DNA from: Epichloe hybrida | Lineage: Eukaryota; Ascomycota; Sordariomycetes; Hypocreales; Clavicipitaceae | Reading direction: 5' to 3' | DNA: 64,000 nucleotides | NCBI GenBank assembly: GCA_019022495.1 | Contig: JAFEKR010000068.1 | Location: forward strand, 1-64,000 | In this document: one piece after another, positions 46,316 to 59,985 of the stretch | Layout: every line of letters begins with the position of its first letter | Numbering within the stretch: position 1 is the stretch's first letter | Position numbers and translations under genes: made by a program | The notes under the pieces: model-generated | Databases searched by the model: none | What the model saw: only the letters and a program-made list of their open reading frames with translations | Told to the model about the DNA's origin: nothing

Positions 46316-49300
46316 CTAGAAACTCTCTCTTTTTAATATAACTATTAACGCATGATATTAACAAGATAATTAAAAAAGAATTAATAAATAAGTAAGATTA
46401 AATAATTGCGGATAATATTATAAGAAAAGAGCAGGGGAAAGGGGCATAATAAAAGATAATATTTAATCTATAAGCCTATATAAGGATAAGTAAGCTTAAT
46501 CTTAATACCTTTAACCTTATTAGATTAACACAAGAGCTATGATTATATAACTTACCCTTCTATCCTAATAGTTGCTTTATTACTTGTGATAAACCTCTTA
46601 AATGCCTTGTTTAGTAATGCCTTTGTAAATACATTAGTAAGGTTGTTATTCCTATTAATCCATCTGATCTTATAGATCTCTTATCGCTCGTACGATTGAC
46701 GAAGAGCCATGATGTTAATTATAAGGCGCTTCTCTTTTGTAGTACTAAGCTTAACAAGGTATTTATATAAAGAGTATGAATTAGTATAAATAATAATAGG
46801 AATCATAGGGAGGTTTAATTAGTGTGTGATTAACCTAAGCGTCATTAAGATTACATAAGCTATATTAGCACTAGTAACCATGCTATAGATCTTAGAGGTA
46901 AGCACACTTCTTATAACTCTCTTGCTCTTAGTAAAGCTATAGTGTATAATATTACCTTAGATTATAAAGGTGCTTTCTTTTTAGACTTTACTAGCTAGGA
47001 TAAGCACGTAGCCTAGTTAAGAAGTAAGGTCTTAGTTATTAGCAAATAATCTATCTATAAATACAAAAAGTTTTACCTTCTTAAGATTAAATAGTATAAA
47101 CCTTAATCCTTAGTCTAGATTATTGATTTGCTATTAAATTTATTAATTCAGGTTCTTTACATCCTAGGATAATAGGTCTTAGTGTTGTGTAGTAATAGAG
47201 AGGTTAAAATAGGCTTTAGGCTAGTAGATTAAGGTAATATACGCGCCTTAAGCTTATTGTTTTATATATGCCTATTTTAAATTAGTTAGTAAGATTAATT
47301 AAAGCTTTCTACTCTAGCCTTTTTACCTTAGCGTAATTATATTATTTTTAAGAGTAATAATACTACTATTAAAGGTTAGTAGGTTCCTTGTAAAAAGGAC
47401 TTGCTTTGGTTTAGTAGTGAAAGAAGTGGCTTTTAATTAATCTTTCTCTTATTAAGAGAACTTGCGGTTAGATAGTCTAATTATATCATTAGTTTACATC
47501 CCTATACACGCGAAGGTTAGGTTCTCCTTTGTTATTATAAGTAAGTATAGGTTGAATGTAAAGGTTATTATCTAGAGCATTTCTCTATAGTAATAATAAT
47601 ATATTACCTACTAGTAGGTGCTAGCTTCTATAATACTATATAGAGGCTTAATTACTTATATTATTATACCTATAGGGTATAGGTAATGGATTTAGATAGA
47701 GATTTGGGCTAGGATTATATGACTAAGAAGCGTTTGTGCTTACATATAGGCTTATATAATATTACAAAGCTAGAGGATAAGGCCTAGTAATAATAACGTA
47801 GGTATTATCACGAGGATTAATCACTAGCTAGCTTGTTAGATTGTTAGGGCCTGTGTGAGGATTGCTAGCTTCTCTTTATTGCCGTAGCCTTAGATTACAA
47901 GCCTTAACTTCTTATATAGATCCATTATCTTGCCCTTTACCTTATTAATAATATAGGAATTGAAAATTTGAGTTTTACTATGCTCTCTTTTATTATACTT
48001 AATAAATTTAAATACACCTTGTTTGATTAGAGCATTAATTTTAGCTTTAGTAAACCGCTTAAAGGGTTTGCTAGGGGTCTTAATAATTCCTTCCTTACGT
48101 AATTAGATTATAAGCTTAAGATTAGAGCTTTCCTTAGCTAATAGAAAGATATTAGTCTTGTCTTTTATTTAATTTACGTAATTAATATTAGATATAATAA
48201 TAGGAGGGTTCTTTTGAGGTCTTCTAGGTCCTTACCTTAGGGGATTAATAGGAGGGGTAGTTATAGGCTATAGAGGGGTATTTTAGTTCTTTACGCTCTT
48301 AAGAGGTCTCTCTTTATTAGGATCTTTGTAAAAAGGCCTAATAGAGGTTAATCTAAAGGCCTTAGGGCCTTAAGGGAGCTTAAGAGTGTAGGTCTTGCTT
48401 TCTATAGCTAATAGCTTATAAGGGCCCTTTTATCCCTTGCCTTCGCGCTATATGTGTATAAGTAATCCTAGTGGGAGGTTAATAGTTATAGAGGTATTAG
48501 GACTGTTTCTTATAGTAAGGGTATTACTAACCTTCTATTAGGTATAAATACGCTTAACTTCCTTTATTACTAGTTAGATTATAAGGGCTTGTTACGTGAT
48601 ATCTAGCGATAGAGGTAATTCCTTAACTATATGAGAATACACGCTAAAGATAAGGACTATTAGTATAAGACTATTTAATCCTACGGTGTTATTCATAGCT
48701 TTGACTGCTATTTATAACACTACGGGCTCCGGCGTTATTAGGTATTCTTATCTAATGATATTATAGGCTCTTTAGAGTGGCCTATGATATTGTTTAACCT
48801 TACTAATACTATAGTAAGCCTTAATAGGGATGTCTTTAATCTTAATTGCTATTAATAACGTAAGCTGCTTAAATTCCTTGCCTTTAAAGGTTGTTCTAGC
48901 GTCTATAATAATCAAATCTAGGGGGCCTAGATAGATATTAATCTAGTAAAGACGGAGTGCTTCCTACGTGGTCTTTACAGAGATATCCTTAATAAATCTA
49001 GTTGTATTAAAGGATGTAGCCGTATTAATGACTTGCAGGACAGGGCAGTTACTATTAATATATATGATGTTTATAACTATTTTATAATTATAAGCATATT
49101 TATCCTAAAGGGTGAATTTAAATCAATGTGGGCTATCCGCGTGTAATTAGCATTACTAGTAAACCTTGGTTAGTTTCTTGATGGCTTTAAACTTAACCTC
49201 ATGCCCTAATTTACATAGTAAATCATGAAGGCGTTAAACTAAAGGGTGTCTAAAGCGTTAATATAATTAACAGAGCTTAATCTCCGTGAGATAACTCTAA

Positions 49301-50638
49301 GCAACACTTTCTTCTTTGTTAAGAAGCATTTACACATGCCCCTATTTATGTATAATAGGAACCTTAATATTCCCTTACTATAGAATGTTCTTTAATATGT
49401 AAAAATCAATCTTTAGGCAGGTTATATTATTAAGGCATAAGAGAAAGGGAGTGTTTATAGGGATTACCTAAAAGAGAATAATTCTAAATAAAGTTAGCAC
49501 TTTAATTAATCTAAGTACCTTAATTAGCTCTCTAGGGCCGAATTTAATCTTTACCTTCCTAGTATCTAACCTGTTAAGCGTGATAGTTAGTATTATACTT
49601 TATAAAGCTAAGAATTAAGGGTAGCTTACTAATAAACATCCCGCGGCACCTATATTAGCTATAATGCCTTTAAAGGTTCTAGATGAATATTATCCTTTAA
49701 GTGTAAACACGCTTAGTGCCTTATCTAGTTCCTAAAGATTAAATAGATCCTTCTTAGCTAGAGCATAAATTATTATATAACTAGCGAGAATCTTAGTGGT
49801 TACTTAGCTATTATAAGTAGTCCTATGTGTGAAGAAGCTTGTAGGCACTTAGCTATTATTATTTTCTTTGCTAAAACCAAGTTCTATTAGGTATTAGTCG
49901 ATATTATTATCTTTAGCTAATTTAGAATTATTATTACCTTTATACTATGTTAGGAATGCATTGTATAAAGAAGCTATTAAGTCTGTGCGGGAATGATTCT
50001 TAAAGTATTAGAATGCCTTCTTCTAGTCCTTATCTAAGTGCTTAGTTAACTAATAACCTTCTTTACCACATATATAACACTTTTTTAAGCGGTGAGGCTT
50101 GCTCTTTAATATAGATTAACTATATTAGGCTTCCTTGCCTTTCCTATTATACCTATAGTTAGTCTAAAAGTGTTCCTTAGTGCTAGCTTCTATAGGGAAC
50201 TGCTATTAATTAATTAAAGCTTTAGATTCGCTAATTAACATCCTTATCCGTTCGCAAAAGCGTTAGAGGTTAATAGGAGAATTAATAATGTAGGCCCTAT
50301 ATTCCGGGATTCCTTTGCAGGTATTTAGAATCTAACTACGGAGATCTAATTCTAACTAGGATTGATAAGGATTTACCCTCTAGAGATTTAAAAGCTTTAT
50401 TATAAGGTCTTTAAAGTATTTAATCTTTAACTTGTTAGGGTTCTCTTAGATAATTATAAGTAGTTATAACTTTCCCTATAATAGATGGTTTTTCTAATGC
50501 GTATTTTCTATCTTAAACTTCTACCTAATCCTACGGATAAGAGTTAGGAGATCTTAGAGGTCTCCTTAGCCTAAAAGGTTCTCTAGGAAGTACTAGAGAG
50601 GTTTTCCTTTTAGTATAAACTTAAAACCATAGCCTAAC
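46316..50638 (-). mobile_element. Copia A2, 3' portion (RNase H, RT, integrase, gag part), RIP-degraded
   Basis: Reverse complement of copia A from its polypurine tract back to about 15,740 (gag). RNase H is at about 46,560-47,060, RT at about 47,560-48,140, integrase at about 48,800-49,430, and the degraded zinc-knuckle region near 50,050. It is interrupted at 50,638 by copia B, whose target duplicate CTAAC occupies 50,634-50,638. No long frame survives. Confidence 0.85.
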
Positions 50639-50895
50639 TGTTGATTCCTTCGGATCTTCATTGGTTCAATCGTAGCCAAAGACCGGACCAATTGTGGGTC
50701 CGGCGCGATGCACGCAATATGATTGGCTGCATTAATTCGCCACCCCCTTTTGTGCCCTACATACAGATTTCGCCCACTTTCCTAGCATCTATACTTTCCC
50801 TCTCTTCTCCCTCTTTCCTAGCTAACTAACTAACTATTATTAACTTTAATTTATACGGGATTTATTACCTACGTAGGACCTTAGTGTATCTAACA
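50639..50895 (+). repeat. 5' LTR of copia B
   Basis: 257 bp from TGTTGATTCC to CTAACA, containing the GC-richer stretch GACCGGACCAATTGTGGGTC and a 62-codon open frame. Matches 56,960-57,216. Confidence 0.88.
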
Positions 50896-53800
50896 CTAAT
50901 TAGTGGTTAACTTCATAACTATAGATAAGCTAGGTATTATAAGAAAAGACATTTCTATAGACGCTACTACCACTACCTCTTGTTATACTATAACGGTTAT
51001 TGTGGTAGAGAGGTATAACTATATAAGTATACTAAAGGAAGAGACTAGAATCCTAGTTATAGGCTTGTTAGGCTTCTAAGGAATTAATCTATTAACCCTT
51101 AGGCTTAGGGATATAACTTTATTATATCTATCTAGGATATTATTATTAATTGTTGATTTTATTATCTATTACAAGAAAACCAACCAAACAACCGAATCTA
51201 TTGCCGCAAGGTATTTATTTCAAACCTAACATTAAATAACCTTAGCTAAGCTAGCTAACACATCTATAACTTCTCTATAAATATTCCCTTTATCTAACAG
51301 ACCTTTAATCTATTTGTATAAGCATCTACAGCTTATTTTTTGCCCCCTTTATTATTAGTGCTATTTGCCCTATACTTATTAGCAAGAAAGAGAGATTACC
51401 TCCTTCCCTTCTTTTCATAAAAAACAGAAAGGGTAATTCCTATTAACTCCTTGTTATTTTTCTCATTACTTTTGCTTACTTTTAGCACTTCTATTACTTT
51501 CTTTGTCCTTATTGATTTACTCCTATTACTGCTTTTTCCTTTAATAGTTAAAAATAGTAAAGAAATCTAGACCTTCTATAAGAGAAAGGGCTGCTAGTAA
51601 TAGCAAGGCTCTAATTATTACCCCTAAGAGACCTTAAAGGCATAAATTACCCCCACGCCTTTAATAGCTCACTCACGAATTCTTATATAACTAAAAAGAA
51701 TCTGTTAAGCTAGATCTAGAAACTACTACGTAGCTTAAGCTTAATAACTAAATTACGAGATTTATTAACCTTAGTGAGCATTAAGGATAGAGAGATAATA
51801 ACCTATAGGAATTATTCTAAGAAGACTTTAAAGGCTAGTCTAAAGACACCTTTAAAAGGGTATCTAAGGATATTATCAGAGAATTACGTAATTCTCTATA
51901 AGATTACAGTATCCTTATTAGGCAAGGCCTAGGATATTTAATCCTAGTATTACTTAAGGAAGTGCTTTATTAAACCTTAATGCCCCTTTAGTCATAGGAA
52001 AGATCACAAGAAAGACCATAATCTTCCAAACCCCTAGAACCTTAATATTAATAGCCCTAACAACCTACCCTAGAAATCAACCTTCCCTAACCCTAGAGAT
52101 TACTTAAACCCTCATAAGAACCCTTATAATAATCCCTATTATATTAACAGCTTTATCCGGATAATTATTATTAAGAATAACTAGTAAACTATCATTTATA
52201 ACAAATTATGCCTTTATAGCAATTCCCCTCCGAAGATTAGATTATAAAGAAAATTTCAGAGCTTATGAAGATATATAAGAATAGCGACCGCTATAGTAAA
52301 AAGCTATATAACTTCTTAACGCTAAAGATCACGCTCTTTAAAAATAAGTGTAATAGAATTAACCTTCCTTAAATGTATTATTAGAAGGCTTTCCCTATTA
52401 TATTAATAGGTAATACTAAGTAATACTACCTTAATTACCTCTTTAGGAATAACTATTCCTATAAAGAGATAATTACTTATATCTATTAGCGCTTTAAGAC
52501 AGAAAGTAACTAGTAATTCTATTACTATAAGTAAAGTAGCATAATACTAAAGAGTATAATTAAGAAGAACCCTAATAAAAGCAAGCTTAAGTGCCTTAAG
52601 ATTATATTATTAACCCTTAAGAAGATTCACAAAGGCCTATACCTTACTAAGATAGTAAATACTAAACTTTATAAGCAAGCCTTAAACACTATAACTAGTA
52701 TGCCTAAATATTAGATAGTAAAATATATACACTCTATAGGCTTTAAAAGTCTTACTAGAGACCTCTATAAGGTAATTACTATTATAGAATTAAATAAGAA
52801 GTTCTCCTAATACCTTTAGTACTAATAAGGAGACCCTCTAGAGGCTATGTTTACTAATTATTAGTACAAATAGTAATCATCCCCCCACAGTAGAGGAAGT
52901 TATTGCGGACAGAGCCCTAGGCTAAGCATAAAGCGCTGCTTTATATATAGTAAGAGCGGCTACTAGTCCTCTAATTACTTTACTAAAGAATATTAAAAGG
53001 AAAAGGACCACTAGTAAGCTAGTAAAACATATTATACACCCCCTTTAGAGAAGAGATTCTAGGTATTCCTTGCCTCCTATAAAGGGCAGGATAATAATAA
53101 GCCTAATAAAGGCTTAGGTAAGAATTAGGAAGTATATCTTATAGCTTATATAGAAGCTAAAGACAATAATAATAATGTTAAGGAGCTACTATTAATAGCA
53201 TATCTAAGTATCACATAATTTTTCTATTTAGGACCACAGACTAACCATAACACCACTAACATTAATGTCCTAGTAACCTTACATAATCAAGCTTTTTAAC
53301 ACGCATTCCTTAAATAAGAGCTCTACAAGCCACAAGAGTGCAATAAAGGCTTGATTTACTATGTCTCTAAAGAACGCTATTTTAAAGAGGTCTTTAAAGG
53401 GATTATGCCTAACACTAGCATAGCAGGAAAGTTAACTATAGGAGAGGCATAAGTAAAGGCTTTATTAAGATTAATACCTTTATTAAAGGTAACCCCCTGC
53501 GAACCCTAAATTATTACATTTAGCGCTAGATTAGTAGTTACAAGAGAAATCCTTTATATGCCTACGGAACTTAGAGAGCTTAAATTTTACGTCCTTAATA
53601 TAGCTACCCTATTCCTCTTCTTAATTACTAATATAGATAAGATATAAGTTAAGATTAATAACCTTGCTAATGTGCTTATCTAAGGCAACAAAACTATACC
53701 TATCGTGTAACAATAGGGACACCCTTAGTAGTTACTAGAAGCAAGAGAGATAGTTACCTTCTACCTTTTAGAAGGAGATATTTGTTAATTACATTATTAA

Positions 53801-56800
53801 CTTAGTCACCCTTCCGTTCAATAACTCATAAAGATCCTTTACTAAGCTAGTCACGAAGTTAAACGCTAGGTAATTAAGGAATTAACTAAAGTCTACTACT
53901 ATTACTAGATACACGGAAAGGCCCCTAGCTAATTCAAATTCACAATTAAGGACAATCACGAATTTAACTACAAGATCATCATTGATATCATACAAATCCA
54001 TAGCTAACTAGTGCTTCACATCATTAATTTAGTAACCTTATTCCAAGTAGCCTAATTCCTTAATCTAAAGAAGTAAAAGGCTTAAGACATCTAGGATATA
54101 ATCCGCGAATATTAGATTAATACTTATCTCAGACCCCTAGATTAGATTATCTACAATGCTAGTAATAACTTTGCTTCTGCTAAATTCAGGCATTATGCTT
54201 AATTAATATTAATTAAGACTAGTAAGATGCTAATTAAAGCTTATAATAGTATTAGAAAAGTTAAGAGATACCATAGACCTTTATAACAAGCCTATAATAT
54301 TATTATAAACTTAATTAGAACAGAGCTTGCGCTAGAGCAATGCCTCTAAATAGCTATTAAGGCTATTAATAACTTTACAGGCCTAAATAGTATTATCCTA
54401 ACTATACTAGTCTTCGGAGGCTACCTATAGATAATAGATAAGTTACTGCTAAGCGTCTTTATTATTTAATATACTAAGGTAATTTATAAGGTAATAGATA
54501 AAGTCTAATGTCTTCTAGCTTTATAGCAGGTTTATAATACCCTTAAAGCCTAGAATAGCCCTAATATAGCGCCTATATATTAGCTACCCTTATAGGCTAA
54601 TATATATGTGTAAAGAGAGAAAGGTAGCTAGTATAGCCTATATAAGCTACTTACTACTAATAGAGAGACTTATACTATTAACATACCCTGTAGCCTAGCG
54701 AAGTTTTGCTTTATAGTAGTAAAGCCTTATTATAAAGACCTATATACTACAGAGGGACTAGAGTAGTAGGAGATAAAGCCTAGTAACACAGAGGAAGAAG
54801 CAACTATATAACTAACTACTACTAATAAAAGAGATTCTCTAATAGAAGAAGGTAAAGAGCTATAAGCACTAGCTAAGAGAAAATAAGGGAGACTAAGAAA
54901 GGCCCTTATAGTATAATTTATAAGTGCGGGAGAGTCTAATAAAGAGGCTTATAAAGCCTAAAAGGCCCTAAGGGGAAGCTATTAAGTTAAAGACTTATTA
55001 CTATACCCTAAAGGAATAAAAGTAAGGAAAAGAAAACCTTATAGCCCTAAGAAAGACATTAGCCTAGTTTAGCTCTATGTACTTATAAATAAAGATTAAG
55101 AGAAGGCTTTTATTTAAGAGGTTATAACTAAAGGGATACTAAGCATAGCATTCCTTATAGTAAAGGAAAAGGCTAATTAAAACCTTGCTCTTTAGCTTTG
55201 CTAAGAAGGAAGAATCATGACCCTAGGAAAACCCTTTAAATAGTCTGATTAAGCTAAGATTAATGCTTTATAAGCTTGTAATATATTTAAATTCGTCAAG
55301 TTTAACCTAGCGAAGCACGGAGGTCACAGAATCTTTGATTCTTATATAGTCAGAGAGATCAAAGGCAAAGGAACGGAATCGCTGTATAAGAAATCTTATC
55401 TTATTACATAAGGCTATAATAACAAAGGAAAGGAATTTATCCTAACGTAATCGCTAATAATTCAACAAGCAAGCCAACGACTTATCGTAGCTATCGCTCC
55501 ATTATTAAGAAAAAGCAGCATTTACCTTTGGATTCGTGATATTACATAAGCTTACACTTAATCGCATATAGTGCTAACGAGGCTAATTATTATAAGATTA
55601 CTAAAGCAAATTGCATATCTCTTTCTAGAAGGGACTATAATCAAATTAATTAGACCTCTTTACGGGATCGTAAAGGCTAGAACCTACTAGTAGGTAATGT
55701 ACTTCTGTTACCACAGGGATAACCTTAATATAATAACTTTAACTTACAATCCTTACTTATTAATTATAGCTTTAAATAATAAGAACCTCTTTAGTATTAT
55801 TAGAATGCAAACTAATAATACATTAGGCCTAAGTAATAATAACTTCTTCTAAAAAGAAGAGAAAGAGCTCTAGAAGGCTAATTTTATAGCTAAAGAAAAG
55901 TAATAATTAACCGCTAAGAACCCCCTTATCTTTAATAGCTATATCTTAACCTAGAACACTAATAATTCGCTAATCTTAACCTAGAAAGGTTAGAGTTAGA
56001 AGATTAAGGAAGTTAATCCTTAATCCTTAATAGTAAAGCAAGATTACATAGAGTAATAAGCGTAAGGAAGCTATATTATAACTATATGTTAACTAGAGGC
56101 TTTATATGACCTTTTAATTATAGCTTAATACTAAGAGCCCTCTATAGAAGATATCGCATGTCTTAACAAACACCTTAAATAGTAGATTAAGAATTAATAG
56201 TGCAGACTGCGATATATTTCTTTAGTCCTTAAGGAGGTAAAGCTCTTTGTGTTCGTAGATAGATTGCTTACTAATAACAAGGATTTGAGCTTATAGATCG
56301 GATATATGATTGTGATTAGCAATAAGATAATATAAGATAACAATACCTTTATTATAAAAGGTAATATTATTACGTATAGCTTAATAAAGAGTAAGAGAGT
56401 TACTTGTAGCACGCTTACCTCCGAGTTATATAGCATAGTTTAAGGCATAGACATTGCCTACGCGATTTCCATGACTCTACATTAGATTACGGATTGATTA
56501 AAGATGCCTTGAATTCCTATAATTCTTTATACTAATTCTTTTTTATTATATAAATGTCTTGTGAAGCTAGGAACTATAAAGGAGAAGAGACTAATAATTA
56601 ATATTATAGCTCTTTATTAATTATACAAAAGGCATGAGATCTATGAAGTTAGGTGGATTAACAGTAATAATAATCTAGCGGATATAATAACAAAAGCATT
56701 GCTAAATTTATTACTTTTCTCTTTAATTAATTTAAACGAATTAATGATTTATATTAAAGGATAGGTGAAGAGACCTGCGATATTAGGAGACAGGAGCTTA

Positions 56801-56959
56801 GGCAAGAACTAATGAATTAATTTAATTAACTAATGCCACGACAGCTAATTAGAGTAGCGGATTCCTATTAAGGGATTTACTTATATACACTTTCCTTTAA
56901 TCTAATTTTTATTACGTTTTTAAGCTCTTTAGCTACGAAGGAAAAAGAGAGATTACTAG

Positions 56960-57216
56960 TGTTAATTCCTTTGGATTTTCATTGGTTTAATTGTGGCTAA
57001 AGACCGGACTAATTATGGGTCTGGCGCGATACACGTAATATAATTGGCTGCATTAATTCGCCACCCCCTTTTATGCCCTACATATGGATTTCGCCCACTT
57101 TCCTAGTATCTACACTTTCCCTCTCTTCTCCCTCTTTCCTAGCTAACTAACTAACTATCATCGACTTCAATTTATACGGGATTTATTACCTGCGCAGGAC
57201 CTTGGTGCATCTAACA
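56960..57216 (+). repeat. 3' LTR of copia B
   Basis: 257 bp from TGTTAATTCC to CTAACA, same length as the 5' LTR and differing mostly by transitions. Confidence 0.88.
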
Positions 57217-58976
57217 CTAACTATTCTTATGTAATTCCTAGTATCTTATACTTCCTTTAATAGGTTAAGAGCTTAATATTAAGAATATTATACTTCTTAG
57301 CACTATACTTAATGCTCTTATTATTATAAAACTTATTAAGATTAAGTAATTACTTTAATAAGGGTTAGCCTATCTCTTAAGGGGGAATAGGGATAATTAA
57401 ATCTTATAGAAGGGGTGCTATAGTTCTAGACTACAAAGGGGGATTATAATATCTTACTATAGGAGGGGAAGCAAGGGGGGTCTAGGGTTATAGTTAAGGG
57501 CTTGTAATAGGGGAATTACCTTTGCTATTATACCTTTGCCTTACACTTAGCATACTTAGGGATTAGTGTAATGGAATTTAGGAATAGAATAGGAGTAATT
57601 ATAGTGGCTAAGGGGATTAGGGATATTATAGAGTAATTAGTTAATTTATTTAATCTCTGAAAGAAGGGACACTAATAGGGAGAAGGTCTTTATAGAAGTC
57701 TTTCTTTACTATTTACCTCTTAAAAGGGGAATACTTCCTAGTAACTTCCTATATTTCTTTTTCTTTCTAATTATAGAATCTATTATAGTTAATAATATCT
57801 TTAAGCAAGATTATTATCTTATAGTAACTCTATAAGTCTATATAAACGCTACTAAAGAAAAGAAAGTCTTAAAGACTCTTTATAGCTTTAGGATTTATTA
57901 CTTAGAATATCTCTTAGTTCTATTCTCTAAAGTTATTATTAAAGATAGTAAACAAGGTTTATAGGTATAGGTTCTCATATTTATAGGTTACTTTCTTAAT
58001 AAGAATCTAAGCTATAAGTTCTTTAAGGGTAGTATTTACTTTAAGATTAAATAATTCCTTATTCTCTAGTGCTTATTATGTAATATACTAGTGTAAATTA
58101 GGGGAGATATAGTTAAGGAGATAAGATATAACTTATAGGTTAACTTCTTTTCTAATATCTTTAGTAAGGGAGGTATGTTTATTATTAGAAGGAATATCTT
58201 AGGTTCTAGATCCTTCTAGTTAATCTTAGTGTTCTACTATAATATTAGTAGTAAATTAAGAGGTATAGGAAATAGAGAAATTATAGAGGTTTAAAGGATT
58301 ATAAGTGAAGCTATTATCTTCGCCCCTTAGTAGGTTTAATTAAATAATTAAGAATAGGTTAGGTTAGTTACTAACTAGGCCTTAATTATTTAATAAACAC
58401 GCTTCTAAGGGTTTATTTATATAATAGACACGCTAATTAAATAAATAAAGATAGGTTAGGTTAGTTACTAACTAGGCCTTAATTAAGTTAATAAGCTTAG
58501 ATTTAGTATAAAGCTAGTTATAGTTACTTAAGGTAAAAGGAGAGCTAGAATATACTTCTTCCTTAGTATATTTAGTATCTTAAAGTAGCACTTTCTCTTT
58601 TATAAGGTAAGTCCTTAATACTAATACCTCTTCTATAAACCTTACTAATCTATAGTATTTATAGAGATAACTACTAATTAGTGTTAGTATTTACAAGATA
58701 CTATTAACTTACACGTAGGGTTTTTAGGGTGGACTAAAGTGCACGTAATTATTATATATTCTAGTCTATTTCCATAAGCAAAAGAGGGATTAATAGAAGC
58801 AAAGAGGGTACGCTATTTATTATAGGAAAAGGGGCCTTAATTAGGGTTATTAGCGAAGAGGCCACATATGCTAACGCTAACCGCGGCGCGGTTAGGCCAG
58901 ACATGTAGGTCCGCGATGCAACGCGCCTAGCCAATCAAAGGCGCGCAGCCTTGTTAATATCATGCTTGTTCTAACA
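57217..58976 (-). mobile_element. Copia A2, 5' portion (gag start) with 5' LTR
   Basis: Continues copia A2 after the copia B insertion, matching the reverse complement of copia A from about 15,740 back to 13,982. The 5' LTR is at 58,682-58,976. The first five flanking bases beyond it are ATAGC on the plus strand; the partner duplicate at the other end has been lost with the LTR truncation. Confidence 0.85.
58682..58976 (-). repeat. 5' LTR of copia A2
   Basis: 295-bp copy of the copia A LTR in reverse orientation, TGTTAGAACAAG starting at 58,976. It retains the GC-rich block seen in the other copies. Confidence 0.88.
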
Positions 58977-59690
58977 ATAGCCTTAATAATATTAAGGCTA
59001 GGGGGCTAAACCCTACTAAGCTAAAAGAGCTTAGTAATACCCTTACCTATAACTTAGATAATAGCATAGATAGAGTCTTAATTTTTAAAGGATATTTTAG
59101 ATTACAAATACTTAAACAAAATAAGCAAATAGCTAATAGTTACTTAACTCTATAGGCTAATATCTTAGGAAGCCACTAGTCTAAGAATTCTAATTATACT
59201 AAAAAAATTACTAGACTTATATTTAATATTAGTAAAGGGCTTCCTCCCTTATAATATTTAGGACGGATTAAGGTATTAAAATAGTTATAAAATAATTTAA
59301 GAGATTTAGAGGAGGCACTAAGGTATAATTATTTATCTATAGAAGTTATAAGGGTCTATAGGGACTTAATTATAGAGTTTACTAGGGAATATAATAACCT
59401 AATAACCCTAGAGGAACTTAAGGTAGTAATAGAGGCTCTTATTATAATTAAGGACTAAGGGGTTAAATAGTTACTTTAAGGAAATAATTACTTTGTTTTT
59501 TTTTTCTTTTTTTTTTCTTTTTTTTTTCTTTTTTCTTTCCTTTTTCTTTTTATATAGTTAGGGCAACTATCTTATACTAGTAGATAAGTAGGATGGGGGG
59601 AAGGTGTAAGGCACTAACCCACCCTCTAGCTTAAAAGCCACATAGAAAAATTTTATTGGAAGGGCGTTGCCCTTTAACACTCAAGAAATC
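58977..59690. other. AT-rich relic and polypyrimidine tract
   Basis: 58,977-59,480 is AT-rich RIP-like DNA that matches no other part of the window; it includes the perfect palindrome CCTTAATAATATTAAGG (about 58,982-58,998). It is presumably the older repeat into which copia A2 inserted. 59,494-59,560 is almost pure C/T on the plus strand. Composition returns to normal after about 59,600. Confidence 0.6.
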
Positions 59691-59985
59691 TTAGCTACCA
59701 TCAATAAAAAGGTTTGTTTTCATTGAATCCGTCTTTTTATATTCACTTGCCAGTGACTCATTCCTCGGCGGGGCAGACGCGACCGCCCCTAAAAATAGAG
59801 CCCCCCCGTCCAAGTTGAAACACACAGTGGGCCAAGTATCCGTAGCCCTTTGCCCATAAAAGCTTTCCACCCCGTAAGAACCCGAACAACTTTCTTTTGC
59901 CTCAAACAACGCAAAGCCCCCATGCCTGAAGTTATTGCCAAATTCTTGAAGGAAGAACTTCACAGAACCACTGACGTATCGAAGG

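Larger units (their letters stand above)
50639..57216 (+). mobile_element. Copia B: complete copia-type LTR retrotransposon nested in copia A2
   Basis: 6,578 bp, with 257-bp LTRs and the target duplication CTAAC on both sides (50,634-50,638; 57,217-57,221). Internal order on the plus strand: gag with knuckle-like RCFIYSKSGY at about 52,930, integrase at about 53,780-54,450, RT at about 55,150-55,760, RNase H at about 56,220-56,720 (residues VKLFVFVDRLLTNNKDL readable), and a purine tract GGAAAAAGAGAGATT before the 3' LTR. Stops are frequent; it is RIP-degraded but less so in the LTRs. The LTR sequence is unrelated to that of copia A apart from the ends. Confidence 0.88.
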
